A DNA stretch of 27,409 nt from positions 1 to 27,409 of the forward strand of contig CAUDUM010000011.1 in NCBI GenBank assembly GCA_958452575.1, given 5' to 3'. The stretch is from an uncultured Eggerthellaceae bacterium (GTDB taxonomy: Bacteria > Actinomycetota > Coriobacteriia > Coriobacteriales > Eggerthellaceae). The translations under genes and the position numbers were made by a program. A model generated the notes under the pieces. It was not told the origin of the DNA, made no database searches, and was given only the letters and a program-made list of their open reading frames with translations. Below are positions 1 through 11,645 of the stretch, one piece after another (the first letter of the stretch is position 1; the number at the start of each line of letters is the position of its first letter).

Positions 1-1649
<1,649 letters not shown>

Positions 1650-1651
1650 TC

Positions 1652-2416
1652 ATGCCTGCCGAGCCGAAACCGGCTCCCACCGAGCGCGGTGCGTCCGATG
1701 AGGCCGAAAGGGAAGAGATGACCATCGAGATCGAAGACGGCGACGCTGAGGCCAAGAAGGCCGAGCAGACCGCCGAACAGACCAACGCCGCCGAGGCCGA
1801 GCAGGAGCAGGACGACGCTCCTGCCGCCGAGGATGCCGCAGACGACAAGGCTCAGGCCGGCTCGGAGGAGCCGGCCAAGGCCGAAGCCGAGCCCGCCGCG
1901 TCTGAGGAGGACGCTGCGGCCAAGCTTCAAGAAGAGCTCGCCAACGCGCAGGCCGACGCCAAAGAGTGGCAGGACAAGTTCATGCGCCTGCATGCCGAGT
2001 GGGACACCTACCGCCGCCGCACGGCCGAGCAGCGCGAGGCCGAGAAGGCGCGCGCGTCCGAGAAGCTCGTGACGGGCTTGCTGCCGGTCATCGACGACTT
2101 CGAGCGCACGATCGCCTACGCCACCGACAACGGCGAGACGGGCCTGCTCGACGGCGTGCGCGCTGTGCGCACCAAGCTCGTCGATGTGCTGGTGAAAGAC
2201 GGCGTCGAGGTGATCGACCCCGCTGGCGAGGCGTTCGATGCCCTGCAGCACCAGGCGGTCGCCACGGTGCCCGACGACGAGGCCTTCGACGAGACGGTGC
2301 ACGAGGTGTACCAGAAGGGCTATAAGCTGGGCGAGAAGGTGCTCCGTCCGGCCATGGTGACCGTCACGACCGGCGGTCCCAAGCGCCCGAAAGAGGAAGC
2401 CTCCGAAGAGGAGTAG
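1652..2416 (+). CDS. grpE: Nucleotide exchange factor GrpE
   Basis: Cochaperone that releases ADP from DnaK, 254 aa. The first ~100 residues are a low-complexity acidic, Ala/Glu/Asp/Lys-rich segment expected to be disordered. The conserved core follows: the coiled-coil stretch with YRRRTAEQREAEKARA, the helix around LLPVIDDFERTIAYA, and the C-terminal beta domain (HQAVATVPDDEA, VYQKGYKLGEKVLRPAMVTV). The ATG lies 3 nt after the dnaK stop, with AAGGAAGG overlapping the end of dnaK as ribosome-binding site. An internal ATG (MTIEIEDGD, about codon 23, preceded by GGGAAGAG) is an alternative start that would remove only part of the disordered tail. Length exceeds the usual ~200 aa because of that N-terminus. 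Confidence 0.96.
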   Translation: MPAEPKPAPTERGASDEAEREEMTIEIEDGDAEAKKAEQTAEQTNAAEAEQEQDDAPAAEDAADDKAQAGSEEPAKAEAEPAASEEDAAAKLQEELANAQADAKEWQDKFMRLHAEWDTYRRRTAEQREAEKARASEKLVTGLLPVIDDFERTIAYATDNGETGLLDGVRAVRTKLVDVLVKDGVEVIDPAGEAFDALQHQAVATVPDDEAFDETVHEVYQKGYKLGEKVLRPAMVTVTTGGPKRPKEEASEEE

Positions 2417-2442
2417 ACCTCGCGAAGAGATAGAACTGACAG

Positions 2443-2472
2443 GCGAAGGCGGGCGTTTCGGTCCGCCTTCGC
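2443..2472 (+). other. Intercistronic hairpin between grpE and dnaJ
   Basis: Perfect 10-bp inverted repeat (GCGAAGGCGG / CCGCCTTCGC) with a 10-nt loop, lying between the grpE stop and the dnaJ ribosome-binding site. No T-run follows, so it is more likely an attenuator or an mRNA processing/stability element that lowers expression after dnaK-grpE than a full terminator; that role is inferred. Confidence 0.6.
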
Positions 2473-2507
2473 TGTAGAGAGGGATTGAGAGAAAGGTGGT
2501 GGGAGAT

Positions 2508-3461
2508 ATGGCGGCTGCTCCGGATTACTACAAGATTCTCGGCGTGCCACGTACTGCCACGGCCGATGAGATAAAGAAGGCGTTCCGCAAGAAAGCGAGG
2601 ACGGCCCATCCCGATGCCGGCGGCAACGAGGAGGAGTTCAAGCAGATCAACGAGGCGTACGAGGTCCTCTCCGACGACAAGAAGCGCAAGCTCTACGACC
2701 AGTACGGCACCGCCAACGAGAACCAGATCCCCCACGGTTGGGGCGGTTCGGTCAACGTCGACGACATCTTCGGAGGCGGCGGCGCAGGCGGCTTCGGCAG
2801 CTGGGCGGACATCCTGGAGAGCATCCGCCGCGGCGAGGGCGCGTTCGGGACCAACTGGGACTTCGACGACCTCCAGGGCTTCGGCGGGCGCGGCGGCCGC
2901 GGTCCCCGTCCGCAGCGCGGCCAGGACATGAACGTGACCCTCAACGTCACGTTCGACGAGGCGTTCCGAGGCGCGCAGAAGCGCGTGACGGTGCGTGTGC
3001 CGGGCAGGGCGGAATCCGAAACGCTCGACGTCAAGATTCCCGCCGGCGCGGTCGACGGAGGGCGCCTGCGCTTCCGCGGCAAGGGAGGCGCGGGCCAGGC
3101 GGGAGGCGAGGCGGGCGATCTGCTGATCACGACGCACATCGAGCCGCATCCCTACTACACGCGCGAAGGCGCCGACGTGGTGATGGACGTGCCGATCAAC
3201 ATCGCCGAGGCGGCTTTGGGCGCAAGCGTCGTGGTGCCGGCTCCCGATGGCACCAAGGTGCGCGTCAAGATCCCCGCGGGGACGCAGGACGGTGCCAAGC
3301 TCACCATCCGCGGCAAGGGTGCTCCGAAGGTGAAAGGCGAGGGGACGGGGGACCTGCGCATCGTCGTCAAGGTGTCCGTTCCGCGCACGATGAACGAGAG
3401 GCAACGTGCGGCGATGGAGGAGTTCCTCGCCGCGACAACCGAGGAAGCGAGGCAATGGTGA
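2508..3461 (+). CDS. dnaJ: DnaJ/CbpA-type J-domain cochaperone (no zinc finger)
   Basis: Stimulates the ATPase of DnaK and delivers clients, 317 aa. The N-terminal J domain (about residues 7-70) carries the HPD motif in RTAHPDAGG. A Gly/Phe-rich linker (DDIFGGGGAGGFGSW and following) leads into the two C-terminal beta-barrel substrate domains (from about residue 140: QDMNVTLNVTFDEAFRGAQK onward). The four CxxCxGxG zinc repeats of type I DnaJ are absent, so this is a type II, CbpA-like protein, as is often found in the actinobacterial dnaK operon. ATG at 2508 is preferred, with AAAGGTGG 8 nt upstream; an in-frame GTG at 2496 is possible. The stop overlaps the hspR start by 7 bp, implying translational coupling. 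Confidence 0.93.
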   Translation: MAAAPDYYKILGVPRTATADEIKKAFRKKARTAHPDAGGNEEEFKQINEAYEVLSDDKKRKLYDQYGTANENQIPHGWGGSVNVDDIFGGGGAGGFGSWADILESIRRGEGAFGTNWDFDDLQGFGGRGGRGPRPQRGQDMNVTLNVTFDEAFRGAQKRVTVRVPGRAESETLDVKIPAGAVDGGRLRFRGKGGAGQAGGEAGDLLITTHIEPHPYYTREGADVVMDVPINIAEAALGASVVVPAPDGTKVRVKIPAGTQDGAKLTIRGKGAPKVKGEGTGDLRIVVKVSVPRTMNERQRAAMEEFLAATTEEARQW

Positions 3462-3841
3462 ACAACGACCGCACCGACCGCAACCGACCGCTGTACATGA
3501 TCAGCGTGGCGGCACAGCTGGCGGGCGTCCACCCGCAGACCCTGCGCGCCTACGAGCAAAAGGGCCTGGTGACACCCCAGCGCACCAGCGGCAACACGCG
3601 CATGTACTCGCAGGCCGACATCGAACGGCTCGAACTCATCAACGAGCTCACCAACGAGGGCATCAACCTGGCAGGAGTGATCCGGATCCTCGACCTGAAG
3701 GGCCGCCTGGAAGAGCGTGACTCCGAAATCGACGACCTGCACAAACGCGTGCGCCGTCTGGCGGACCGCGTGCACGAGCTCGAGACCCGCGCCGACGTCA
3801 CCGCGCTCGTGCGCGTCTCGGATATCCCCCGGCTGATGTAG
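3455..3841 (+). CDS. hspR: HspR, MerR-family heat-shock repressor
   Basis: Transcriptional repressor of the dnaK operon in actinobacteria, 128 aa. It has the MerR winged-helix DNA-binding domain: YMISVAAQLAGVHPQTLRAY (first helix-turn-helix), EQKGLVTPQRTSGNTRMYS (wing), then DIERLELINEL. A Leu/Arg-rich coiled coil follows (about residues 75-115: LEERDSEIDDLHKRVRRLAD). In Streptomyces, HspR binds HAIR inverted repeats and uses DnaK as corepressor, which would give feedback control here; that mechanism is known for the family, not shown here. No HAIR-like CTTGAGT repeat is visible inside the window. The ATG lies within the end of dnaJ, with GAGGAAGCGAGG as ribosome-binding site. Confidence 0.93.
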   Translation: MVNNDRTDRNRPLYMISVAAQLAGVHPQTLRAYEQKGLVTPQRTSGNTRMYSQADIERLELINELTNEGINLAGVIRILDLKGRLEERDSEIDDLHKRVRRLADRVHELETRADVTALVRVSDIPRLM

Positions 3842-3846
3842 TTTTT

Positions 3847-3876
3847 GGTTCCGCCGGCCTGCTGGCCGACGGAACC
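3847..3876 (+). other. Hairpin between hspR and clpB
   Basis: Inverted repeat GGTTCCG / CGGAACC with an inner GGCC-TGCT-GGCC stem and a 2x2 internal loop, starting 6 nt after the hspR stop. There is no downstream T-run. It may separate or partially terminate hspR and clpB transcription. I see no convincing promoter in the rest of the 88-bp gap. Confidence 0.5.
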
Positions 3877-3929
3877 GACGCTGCGAACAAAGCGTGATTC
3901 TTCCCACATCGAACAGGAGGAACGTACTT

Positions 3930-6650
<2,721 letters not shown>

Positions 6651-6695
6651 GGGCAGGAGGGCCTTTCCGATTGGGGACGGGTGACCGCCGTTCCG

Positions 6696-6729
6696 CGCCC
6701 CGCAACCGCCTTCGTGCGGCTGCGGGGCG
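6696..6729 (+). terminator. Rho-independent terminator after clpB
   Basis: 9-bp stem CGCCCCGCA / TGCGGGGCG enclosing a second CCGC/GCGG stem with a short loop, followed by a T-rich stretch (TTCTCGTCTTT). It ends the chaperone operon. The surrounding gene-free stretch 6651-6983 otherwise holds the 18-bp palindrome at 6799-6816 and a possible leaderless promoter at 6972-6977. ORFs drawn through it lack family features and ribosome-binding sites. Confidence 0.75.
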
Positions 6730-6798
6730 TTCTCGTCTTTGATGCGGGTTTTTCACCGTTGGACGACGCCCCTCGCCGCCGATCTTTCATCCGGGTGT

Positions 6799-6816
6799 CG
6801 AATATGGCCATATTCG
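6799..6816. promoter_or_regulatory. 18-bp perfect palindrome, candidate operator
   Basis: CGAATATGGCCATATTCG is a perfect 18-bp palindrome, AT-rich in its arms while the surroundings are GC-rich. It lies alone in the intergenic stretch about 170 bp before the small membrane ORF and trkH. Such symmetry without a loop fits a dimeric repressor site better than an RNA hairpin. The binding protein is unknown. Confidence 0.4.
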
Positions 6817-6971
6817 GCTCGAATCGTCCTGCTTTTCGGCGTTTTGGCGCCGTGTCGAAAGGTTCGGGGTCGACCAACGGGCGAAAACGTGCAGAACATG
6901 GCGAAGCTAGGATCAGTTGCGCATCGGGGTTTGAGGAAGGGGCTCAAACCGCGTCTCCGGGGCGGATGTAG

Positions 6972-6977
6972 TAGACT
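6972..6977 (+). promoter_or_regulatory. Possible -10 element for a leaderless transcript
   Basis: TAGACT ends exactly 6 nt before the ATG at 6984, the spacing expected if transcription starts on the start codon. The small ORF has no Shine-Dalgarno sequence, which supports this reading. No good -35 hexamer is visible. The element is also part of a short inverted repeat, GTAGT-AG-ACTAC (6968-6979). Confidence 0.35.
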
Positions 6978-6983
6978 ACCCGC

Positions 6984-7130
6984 ATGCGGAAAAAGAGGGA
7001 GAACATACGACGCAGCGTTCAGAACGCGGGATCGCCCATGATGGCGTATATCATCGTGCTGCTGTTTTTCGTCTGCTTCCTGATCTTTCTTTGGGCAATC
7101 GTCGTGGGAACGAGGTTCCTCGTTGGGTAG
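6984..7130 (+). CDS. Small single-helix membrane protein (48 aa), unknown function
   Basis: Short ORF that starts MRKKRENIRR and has one strongly hydrophobic segment (residues ~21-42, rich in I, V, L, F and W), ending FLVG. The basic N-terminus followed by a hydrophobic helix predicts an N-in membrane protein. No Shine-Dalgarno is present; a -10-like TAGACT immediately upstream suggests leaderless expression. Internal Met codons at residues 19-20 are alternative starts. It ends 51 bp before trkH on the same strand and could be a small partner of the transporter, but that is only a positional guess. I do not recognise a family. Confidence 0.5.
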   Translation: MRKKRENIRRSVQNAGSPMMAYIIVLLFFVCFLIFLWAIVVGTRFLVG

Positions 7131-7181
7131 GATCGCGGCGACGACCGGATACGAAGCAGAGGCGTAGGGCGGTATCGGACC

Positions 7182-8723
7182 ATGTGGCAGCGATTCACCC
7201 TCAACGACGTGCGCACCATCGGCCATTACCTGGGCGTGCTGATCCTGTTCTTGGCGGCAGCCATGGCGGTGCCGCTCGTCGTGGCGCTGGCTTTCCAAGA
7301 GTGGAAGCCCGCGGCAAACTACCTTCTGTCCATCGGCATCTCGCTCATTCTGGGCTCGGCGTTGCGCCTTTTGCGTGTGGCTCCCGCGCGCCTTTCTCGC
7401 CGCCAGGCGCTTGCGGTCACGGGCTTCGCCTGGATCGTGCTGGCGATCATCGCCGCCATTCCCCTGTACATGTCGGGGCATTTCAACCGCTTCGTCGACG
7501 CGCTGTTCGAAGGCGTGTCGGGCCTCACCACCACCGGCGCCAGCCTGGTGGTCGATCTGGATCACCTGTCCTTGGCGGACAACGTTTGGCGTTTCATGAT
7601 GATCCTCCTCGGCGGCTTGGGCTTGATCGTCGTGGCGCTGGCGCTCGGCCTGTTCGGCAAGCGCTCGGGCGCGAGCCTGTACACATCCGAGGGTCGAAGC
7701 GACCACCTTGTCCCCAACGTCGTGCAGACCACGCAGTTCATCGCCAAGTTCGCCCTGCTGTTCATCCTTGCGGCGACCTGCATCCTCACGGTGGTGCTGA
7801 CGTTCGCGGGCATCGAGCCGGTGCGCGCGGCGTTCCACTCGGTGTGCCTGTCCATCACCGCGTTCATGACCGGCGGCTTCACGCCGATGTCGCAAAGCGT
7901 CGTGTACTACCACTCGTTCCCGCTCGAAGTCGTGCTCATGCTGCTGATGCTGGCGGGCTCCATCAGCTTCACGCTCCATGCCGAGCTGCGCAAAGGACGC
8001 ATCGGGGCGTTCTTCCGCGACATCGAGGTGCGCACGCTGGTCATCTGGCTTGCCGTGGCGACCTGCGTCATGGCGGCGTCGCTGTCCGTGAGCCTTTCGT
8101 TCAACGATCTGCCCACCATGCTGCGCCGCGGCGTGTTCATGGTGGTGTCGTCGTTTTCCACCACAGGCCTTCAGAACATCACGACCAACCAGCTGGCGGG
8201 TGTGTTCTCGTCCGGCGCGTTCATCGCGCTCGCCGTGCTCATGGCGGTTGGCGGCAGCGCCGGATCCACCACCGGCGGTCTCAAGCTGCTGCGTATGGGC
8301 ATCATGGCCAAATCCATCGTCTCGACGATCCGTGAGGCGCTCGCTCCCGATTCGGCGCGCGTTTCCGTGACATACTACCGCCTGGGTCGCCGCCGCGTGT
8401 CGGCGGACATCGTCAAAGAGGCAATGACGGTGTTCGTGCTGTACGTGTCCACCTACACCATCGGCGCGCTGGTGGGCATCGCGCACGGCTACGACGCCAT
8501 GCAAGCCATCTTCGAGTCGGTGGCCATGGCGTCCAACGGCGGCCTGACCTCGGGGCTGGTGGCGCCGGACATGCCGATCACGCTGGAGCTGTTCTACATC
8601 TTCGAGATGTGGGCGGGCCGTCTCGAGTTCGTGACGCTGCTGGCGCTGCTCGTCGAAGTGGTGGTGTCGGTGCTGCCCGCCAAGCTGAGGAACCGTCCCC
8701 GCAAGCAGGGGGTGTGGCAATGA
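7182..8723 (+). CDS. trkH: TrkH-type potassium uptake protein, membrane subunit
   Basis: Integral membrane K+ translocating subunit of the Trk/Ktr superfamily, 513 aa. Four pore-loop segments carry the selectivity-filter glycines: GLTTTGAS, AFMTGGFTP, SFSTTGLQN and ASNGGLTSG. About ten hydrophobic helices surround them, and the conserved GGSAGSTTGGLKLLR segment near residue 365 is typical of TrkH. The family normally needs a cytosolic TrkA/KtrA regulator with NAD-binding domains; none is encoded in this window. The gene starts 51 bp after a small membrane ORF, and its TGA overlaps the next start codon (ATGA), indicating coupling with the exported protein downstream. Confidence 0.94.
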   Translation: MWQRFTLNDVRTIGHYLGVLILFLAAAMAVPLVVALAFQEWKPAANYLLSIGISLILGSALRLLRVAPARLSRRQALAVTGFAWIVLAIIAAIPLYMSGHFNRFVDALFEGVSGLTTTGASLVVDLDHLSLADNVWRFMMILLGGLGLIVVALALGLFGKRSGASLYTSEGRSDHLVPNVVQTTQFIAKFALLFILAATCILTVVLTFAGIEPVRAAFHSVCLSITAFMTGGFTPMSQSVVYYHSFPLEVVLMLLMLAGSISFTLHAELRKGRIGAFFRDIEVRTLVIWLAVATCVMAASLSVSLSFNDLPTMLRRGVFMVVSSFSTTGLQNITTNQLAGVFSSGAFIALAVLMAVGGSAGSTTGGLKLLRMGIMAKSIVSTIREALAPDSARVSVTYYRLGRRRVSADIVKEAMTVFVLYVSTYTIGALVGIAHGYDAMQAIFESVAMASNGGLTSGLVAPDMPITLELFYIFEMWAGRLEFVTLLALLVEVVVSVLPAKLRNRPRKQGVWQ

Positions 8724-9397
8724 TGCGCATCGCGGACGATCGTGCGCGCGTTTCTTGGTGCGCAGCGGTTGGGCTGATCGCGTCCGGTGAGAACGGCTCT
8801 CTCTCTCAGATGATGCGCTTCATACGCATCGTCGCCATGGTGTGCGCCGCGGCGCTGATCGCCTTGGCCTGCGTCCTGGGGGCGCCGCGCGACGCATGGG
8901 CTGCCGACGAGAACCTGGTCAATCCCCAGCAGCGCCCCGACAGCTCGTTTATCTACGATACGGCGATTTCGGCTTTGAACAGCGCCGATACGTATTACGA
9001 CAACCAGACCGTCCAGGTGGTGGGCGAGGCCACCGGCGACATCATCAACGCCGACATCACCGGCGATCACAAATGGGTCAACCTTTCCGCCGAGGAGCAG
9101 GGCGTCACCTACAGCATCGCCGTGTACATGAGGCAAGGCTCCGCCGCGCGCGTCGACACGCTGGGCGGTTACGGCAAGACGGGCACGACGCTTCAGGTGA
9201 GGGGCACGTTCCACCTGGTATGCCCCGATCATGAGGGTGTGACCGACATCCATGCTGATGTGGTGTCGGTGGTGGATTCGGGTTCCGAGCACCCCGACGA
9301 GTTCTCGCCGCAAGCATTCATCCCCGGCGGCGTGGCCGTGGCCATCGGGTTCGTGCTGATGTTCGTCTTCTATCGTCTTAGGGAGCGCCAGCGATGA
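8720..9397 (+). CDS. Exported membrane-anchored protein of unknown function
   Basis: The ATG overlaps the trkH stop (ATGA) behind an AGGGGG ribosome-binding site, giving 225 aa. A second in-frame start at 8810 (MMRFIRIV) fits a signal peptide better: a basic start, a hydrophobic Ala/Leu/Val stretch and a likely AWA-A cleavage site. The mature part (about 130 residues) resembles a small beta-barrel/OB-like fold in pattern (QVVGEATGDIINADI, WVNLSAEEQGVTYSIAVY, LQVRGTFHLVCPDHEGV), and a C-terminal transmembrane helix (IPGGVAVAIGFVLMFVFY) ends in a basic RLRERQR tail. The topology is therefore an extracytoplasmic domain held by a C-terminal anchor. I do not recognise a named family. Coupling to trkH suggests a linked role in ion homeostasis or at the envelope. 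Confidence 0.8.
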   Translation: MMRIADDRARVSWCAAVGLIASGENGSLSQMMRFIRIVAMVCAAALIALACVLGAPRDAWAADENLVNPQQRPDSSFIYDTAISALNSADTYYDNQTVQVVGEATGDIINADITGDHKWVNLSAEEQGVTYSIAVYMRQGSAARVDTLGGYGKTGTTLQVRGTFHLVCPDHEGVTDIHADVVSVVDSGSEHPDEFSPQAFIPGGVAVAIGFVLMFVFYRLRERQR

Positions 9398-9437
9398 GCC
9401 GGGGCTTGCGTGCTCGGCGCTGCGCGGAGGGGGCCCG

Positions 9438-10499
9438 ATGAGGGGGCAGGTGGTCAAGCTCGATCGCGGGTTTCCGCTCGTGCGCTGCCAGACGGGTCGG
9501 CTCGTGCGCTGCGAGCATGCGACCGCCCTGGTGAAAACCGCTTACTCGCGCGCCGTCATCGGGGACTTCGTCGACGTGTCCATCCCCGAAGGCCACGACA
9601 AGGGCATCATCGAGGACATCGAGCCGCGGGCGCGGGAGTTCGTGCGAAAGGATCCCACCGAGCGCGCGTTGCCCCAGGTCTTGGCAGCCAATTTCGATCG
9701 CGTGCTGGTGGCGCAGCCGCTGGCCGATGTCAATCTGAAGCGCCTCGAGCGCGAGCTGGTGCTGGCCCACGAGACGGGGGCAGCGGTCACCGTCGTGCTG
9801 ACCAAGGCCGACCTTGCCGAAAGCGATCACCAAGTGGAGTCGGTCCGCAAGGCGGTGCGGGCTATCGCCGGCGACGTGGATGTGTTGGTCGTGTCGTCCG
9901 CCGATCCCCAAAGCGTGGAGGCCGTGCGCGCGCTCATCCCCCCAGGCACCACGGCGGTGTTGATCGGCAAAAGCGGCGTGGGCAAATCGAGTTTGGTGAA
10001 CCTGCTTGTCGGCGAGGAGCTTCTGGAGACGGGCGATGTCCGCGAGGGCGACGGCAAAGGACGCCACACCACGGTGAGCCGCGAGATGATCGACCTGCCT
10101 GACGGCGGCTGCATCGTCGACATGCCGGGCGTGCGCGGGCTGGGTCTGTGGGATGCCGAAGCGGGCATTGGAGCGGCGTTCCCCGATATCGAGGATGCCG
10201 CGACGCGCTGCCGGTTCCGCGATTGCCGTCACGAGGACGAGCCCGGATGCGCGGTGCGCGCCGCCGTCGAGGCGGGGGATATCGCCCCCGAGCGCTTTGC
10301 GTCCTATCAGGATCTTCGCCGCGAGGCGCGCGAGGTGGAGGCGCGCCGCGAGGAGGCCCGTCGCGCTCGCGGCGAGAAAGCGTCGACGCGCCGCCCCTCG
10401 CGCACGTCGTCGAGTGCGCGCTCTGCCCACCCTGGACGCGGCGGCGGCCGCGGCGGGCGCGGCGCCAAAAGCGGGCGAAGCGGGCGCAAGTCCCGCTGA
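9438..10499 (+). CDS. rsgA: Small ribosomal subunit biogenesis GTPase RsgA
   Basis: Circularly permuted GTPase that checks late maturation of the 30S subunit, 353 aa. An N-terminal OB-fold (to about residue 70) is followed by the permuted G domain in G4-G1-G3 order: TKADLAE, then Walker A GKSGVGKSS, then the switch (RHTTVSRE) and DMPGVRGLG. The zinc-binding C-terminal motif is CRFRDCRHEDEPGC. The ATG is preceded by GGAGGGGG. The last ~45 residues are an Arg/Gly/Ser-rich tail likely to be disordered and RNA-binding, longer than in most homologues. It starts 40 bp after the preceding gene and may share its transcript. Confidence 0.95.
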   Translation: MRGQVVKLDRGFPLVRCQTGRLVRCEHATALVKTAYSRAVIGDFVDVSIPEGHDKGIIEDIEPRAREFVRKDPTERALPQVLAANFDRVLVAQPLADVNLKRLERELVLAHETGAAVTVVLTKADLAESDHQVESVRKAVRAIAGDVDVLVVSSADPQSVEAVRALIPPGTTAVLIGKSGVGKSSLVNLLVGEELLETGDVREGDGKGRHTTVSREMIDLPDGGCIVDMPGVRGLGLWDAEAGIGAAFPDIEDAATRCRFRDCRHEDEPGCAVRAAVEAGDIAPERFASYQDLRREAREVEARREEARRARGEKASTRRPSRTSSSARSAHPGRGGGRGGRGAKSGRSGRKSR

Positions 10500-10533
10500 C
10501 GCGCCATTGGACATCCTCGCTTCAATGCCATCT

Positions 10534-10541
10534 GCTATACT
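10534..10541 (+). promoter_or_regulatory. Extended -10-like promoter element of queT
   Basis: TGCTATACT (10533-10541) reads as an extended -10 (TG-n-TATACT). The best upstream -35 candidate (TTGGAC, 10507-10512) is 23 bp away, too far for a standard pair. If used, transcription would start near 10548, leaving a leader of about 140 nt before the queT ATG that contains a 10-bp palindrome (TCCGATCGGA, 10586-10595). Confidence 0.4.
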
Positions 10542-10688
10542 GCGTTTCGGCGCGCGCTGATTCCGGAGCCTGATCTCGCGGAGGATCCGATCGGACGCAT
10601 GCCCCGCATTTGCATCGTTGGGCCCTGCACTTGCGGAACATCAGCTGCCCATAACCCGCGGCGATAGCCGTGCGGAAAGGAGATCATC

Positions 10689-11357
10689 ATGGAACAGAAT
10701 TCTGCAACTGCGCCCTCGTCCCTGACGGGCGCAACCTCGGCGATGCCCGCGAACGGCGGCGCGCCTGCGAACGCTGCCGCGTCCGCCAAAGCCGGCTCGC
10801 GCACGAAGGCGATCGCGCGCACGGGCATGATCGCCGCGGTTTACGCCGCCGCCACCTTGGTGGCGCTGCTGGCGCTTCAGGGCCTTGCGTGGGGTCCGGT
10901 GCAGTTCCGCATTTCCGAGGCGGTGTGCGTGCTCGCGCTGCTCACCCCCAACGCCATCCCCGGCCTGACGATCGGCTGCGCGCTGGCCAACCTCATCGCG
11001 CTTGCGATCAACGGCACCGGCGCCCTCGGCTTACTCGACGTCGTGTTCGGCAGCCTGGCCACGTGCCTAGGCGCGCTGTGGTGCTGGAAGCTGCGCGGAA
11101 ACCCCAAGGTTGCCGTCCTTGGCCCCGTGATCGCCAACGCGCTCATCGTCCCGGCGTATCTGCCGCTGCTGCTCCAGGGCATGGGCTTTTACACCATCCC
11201 CTTCACCTCCATCGCGCTTGACGGCGCCTACATCCCGATGTACCTGTTCGGCTTGGTGGCGACGGGCATCGGCGAGGCGCTTGTGATGTACGTGCTCGGC
11301 CTGCCGCTGCTGGCGGCTCTCAAGCGCTCCGGTGTTGCCAAGAGCTTGGCGCACTGA
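10689..11357 (+). CDS. queT: QueT-family ECF transporter substrate-binding protein
   Basis: Integral membrane S-component, 222 aa, predicted to capture a queuosine precursor or related vitamin-like compound for an energy-coupling-factor transporter. After a ~38-residue low-complexity Ala/Ser tail come about six hydrophobic segments. The GPVQFRISEAVCVLALL stretch is the recognisable QueT-family hallmark, followed by IPGLTIGCALANL. ECF ATPases and the T-component are not encoded here, so it would use a shared module elsewhere. The start has AAAGGAGA just upstream. The long leader suggests post-transcriptional control, but I cannot match it to a known preQ1 riboswitch class. Substrate assignment rests on family resemblance alone. 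Confidence 0.75.
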   Translation: MEQNSATAPSSLTGATSAMPANGGAPANAAASAKAGSRTKAIARTGMIAAVYAAATLVALLALQGLAWGPVQFRISEAVCVLALLTPNAIPGLTIGCALANLIALAINGTGALGLLDVVFGSLATCLGALWCWKLRGNPKVAVLGPVIANALIVPAYLPLLLQGMGFYTIPFTSIALDGAYIPMYLFGLVATGIGEALVMYVLGLPLLAALKRSGVAKSLAH

Positions 11358-11445
11358 TCGGTTTCGAGCGCGCTGCGGACGGGATGCGGCGATCATTCGC
11401 TGCGTCCTGACCGCAGCCGAGGACGTCCTATCGGGCGCGATGTCT

Positions 11446-11483
11446 GCCCGCAAAGCTCGCGATTTGGCGGTGCCTTTGCGGGC
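11446..11483 (+). other. Inverted repeat in the queT to glycosyltransferase gap
   Basis: Perfect 10-bp arms GCCCGCAAAG / CTTTGCGGGC separated by 18 nt, about 90 bp after queT. Without a T-run it may be a weak terminator or an mRNA end-stabilising hairpin. The rest of the 288-bp gap shows only a -10-like TAGAAT (11555-11560) without a convincing -35. Confidence 0.4.
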
Positions 11484-11645
11484 GCGTCTCCGCTTGATCA
11501 GGAGCGAAGGCCTGTTCTTTCGGTGGTATGGCGGCGCATCCGTTGCAAAATCGTTAGAATTAGGGGTTGCCGAGAAGCTCGCATGCGCGATGCGGTCGCT
11601 ACAAGCCGAGCGTCTTGGCGGCATATCCCCGGATGAAGGAAGCGC

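Noticed and set aside
2738..3454. Long 5' extension of the hspR frame inside dnaJ
   Set aside because: Arg-rich out-of-frame reading of dnaJ; hspR family sequence starts only after the ATG at 3455, which has its own ribosome-binding site.
6681..6971. 96-aa ORF in the gap after clpB
   Set aside because: Runs through the clpB terminator and the 18-bp palindrome; no ribosome-binding site and no motif.
6753..8720. 655-aa open frame antisense to trkH
   Set aside because: Composition is His/Arg/Gln/Asp-rich without motifs, and trkH with its four filter sequences is on the other strand.
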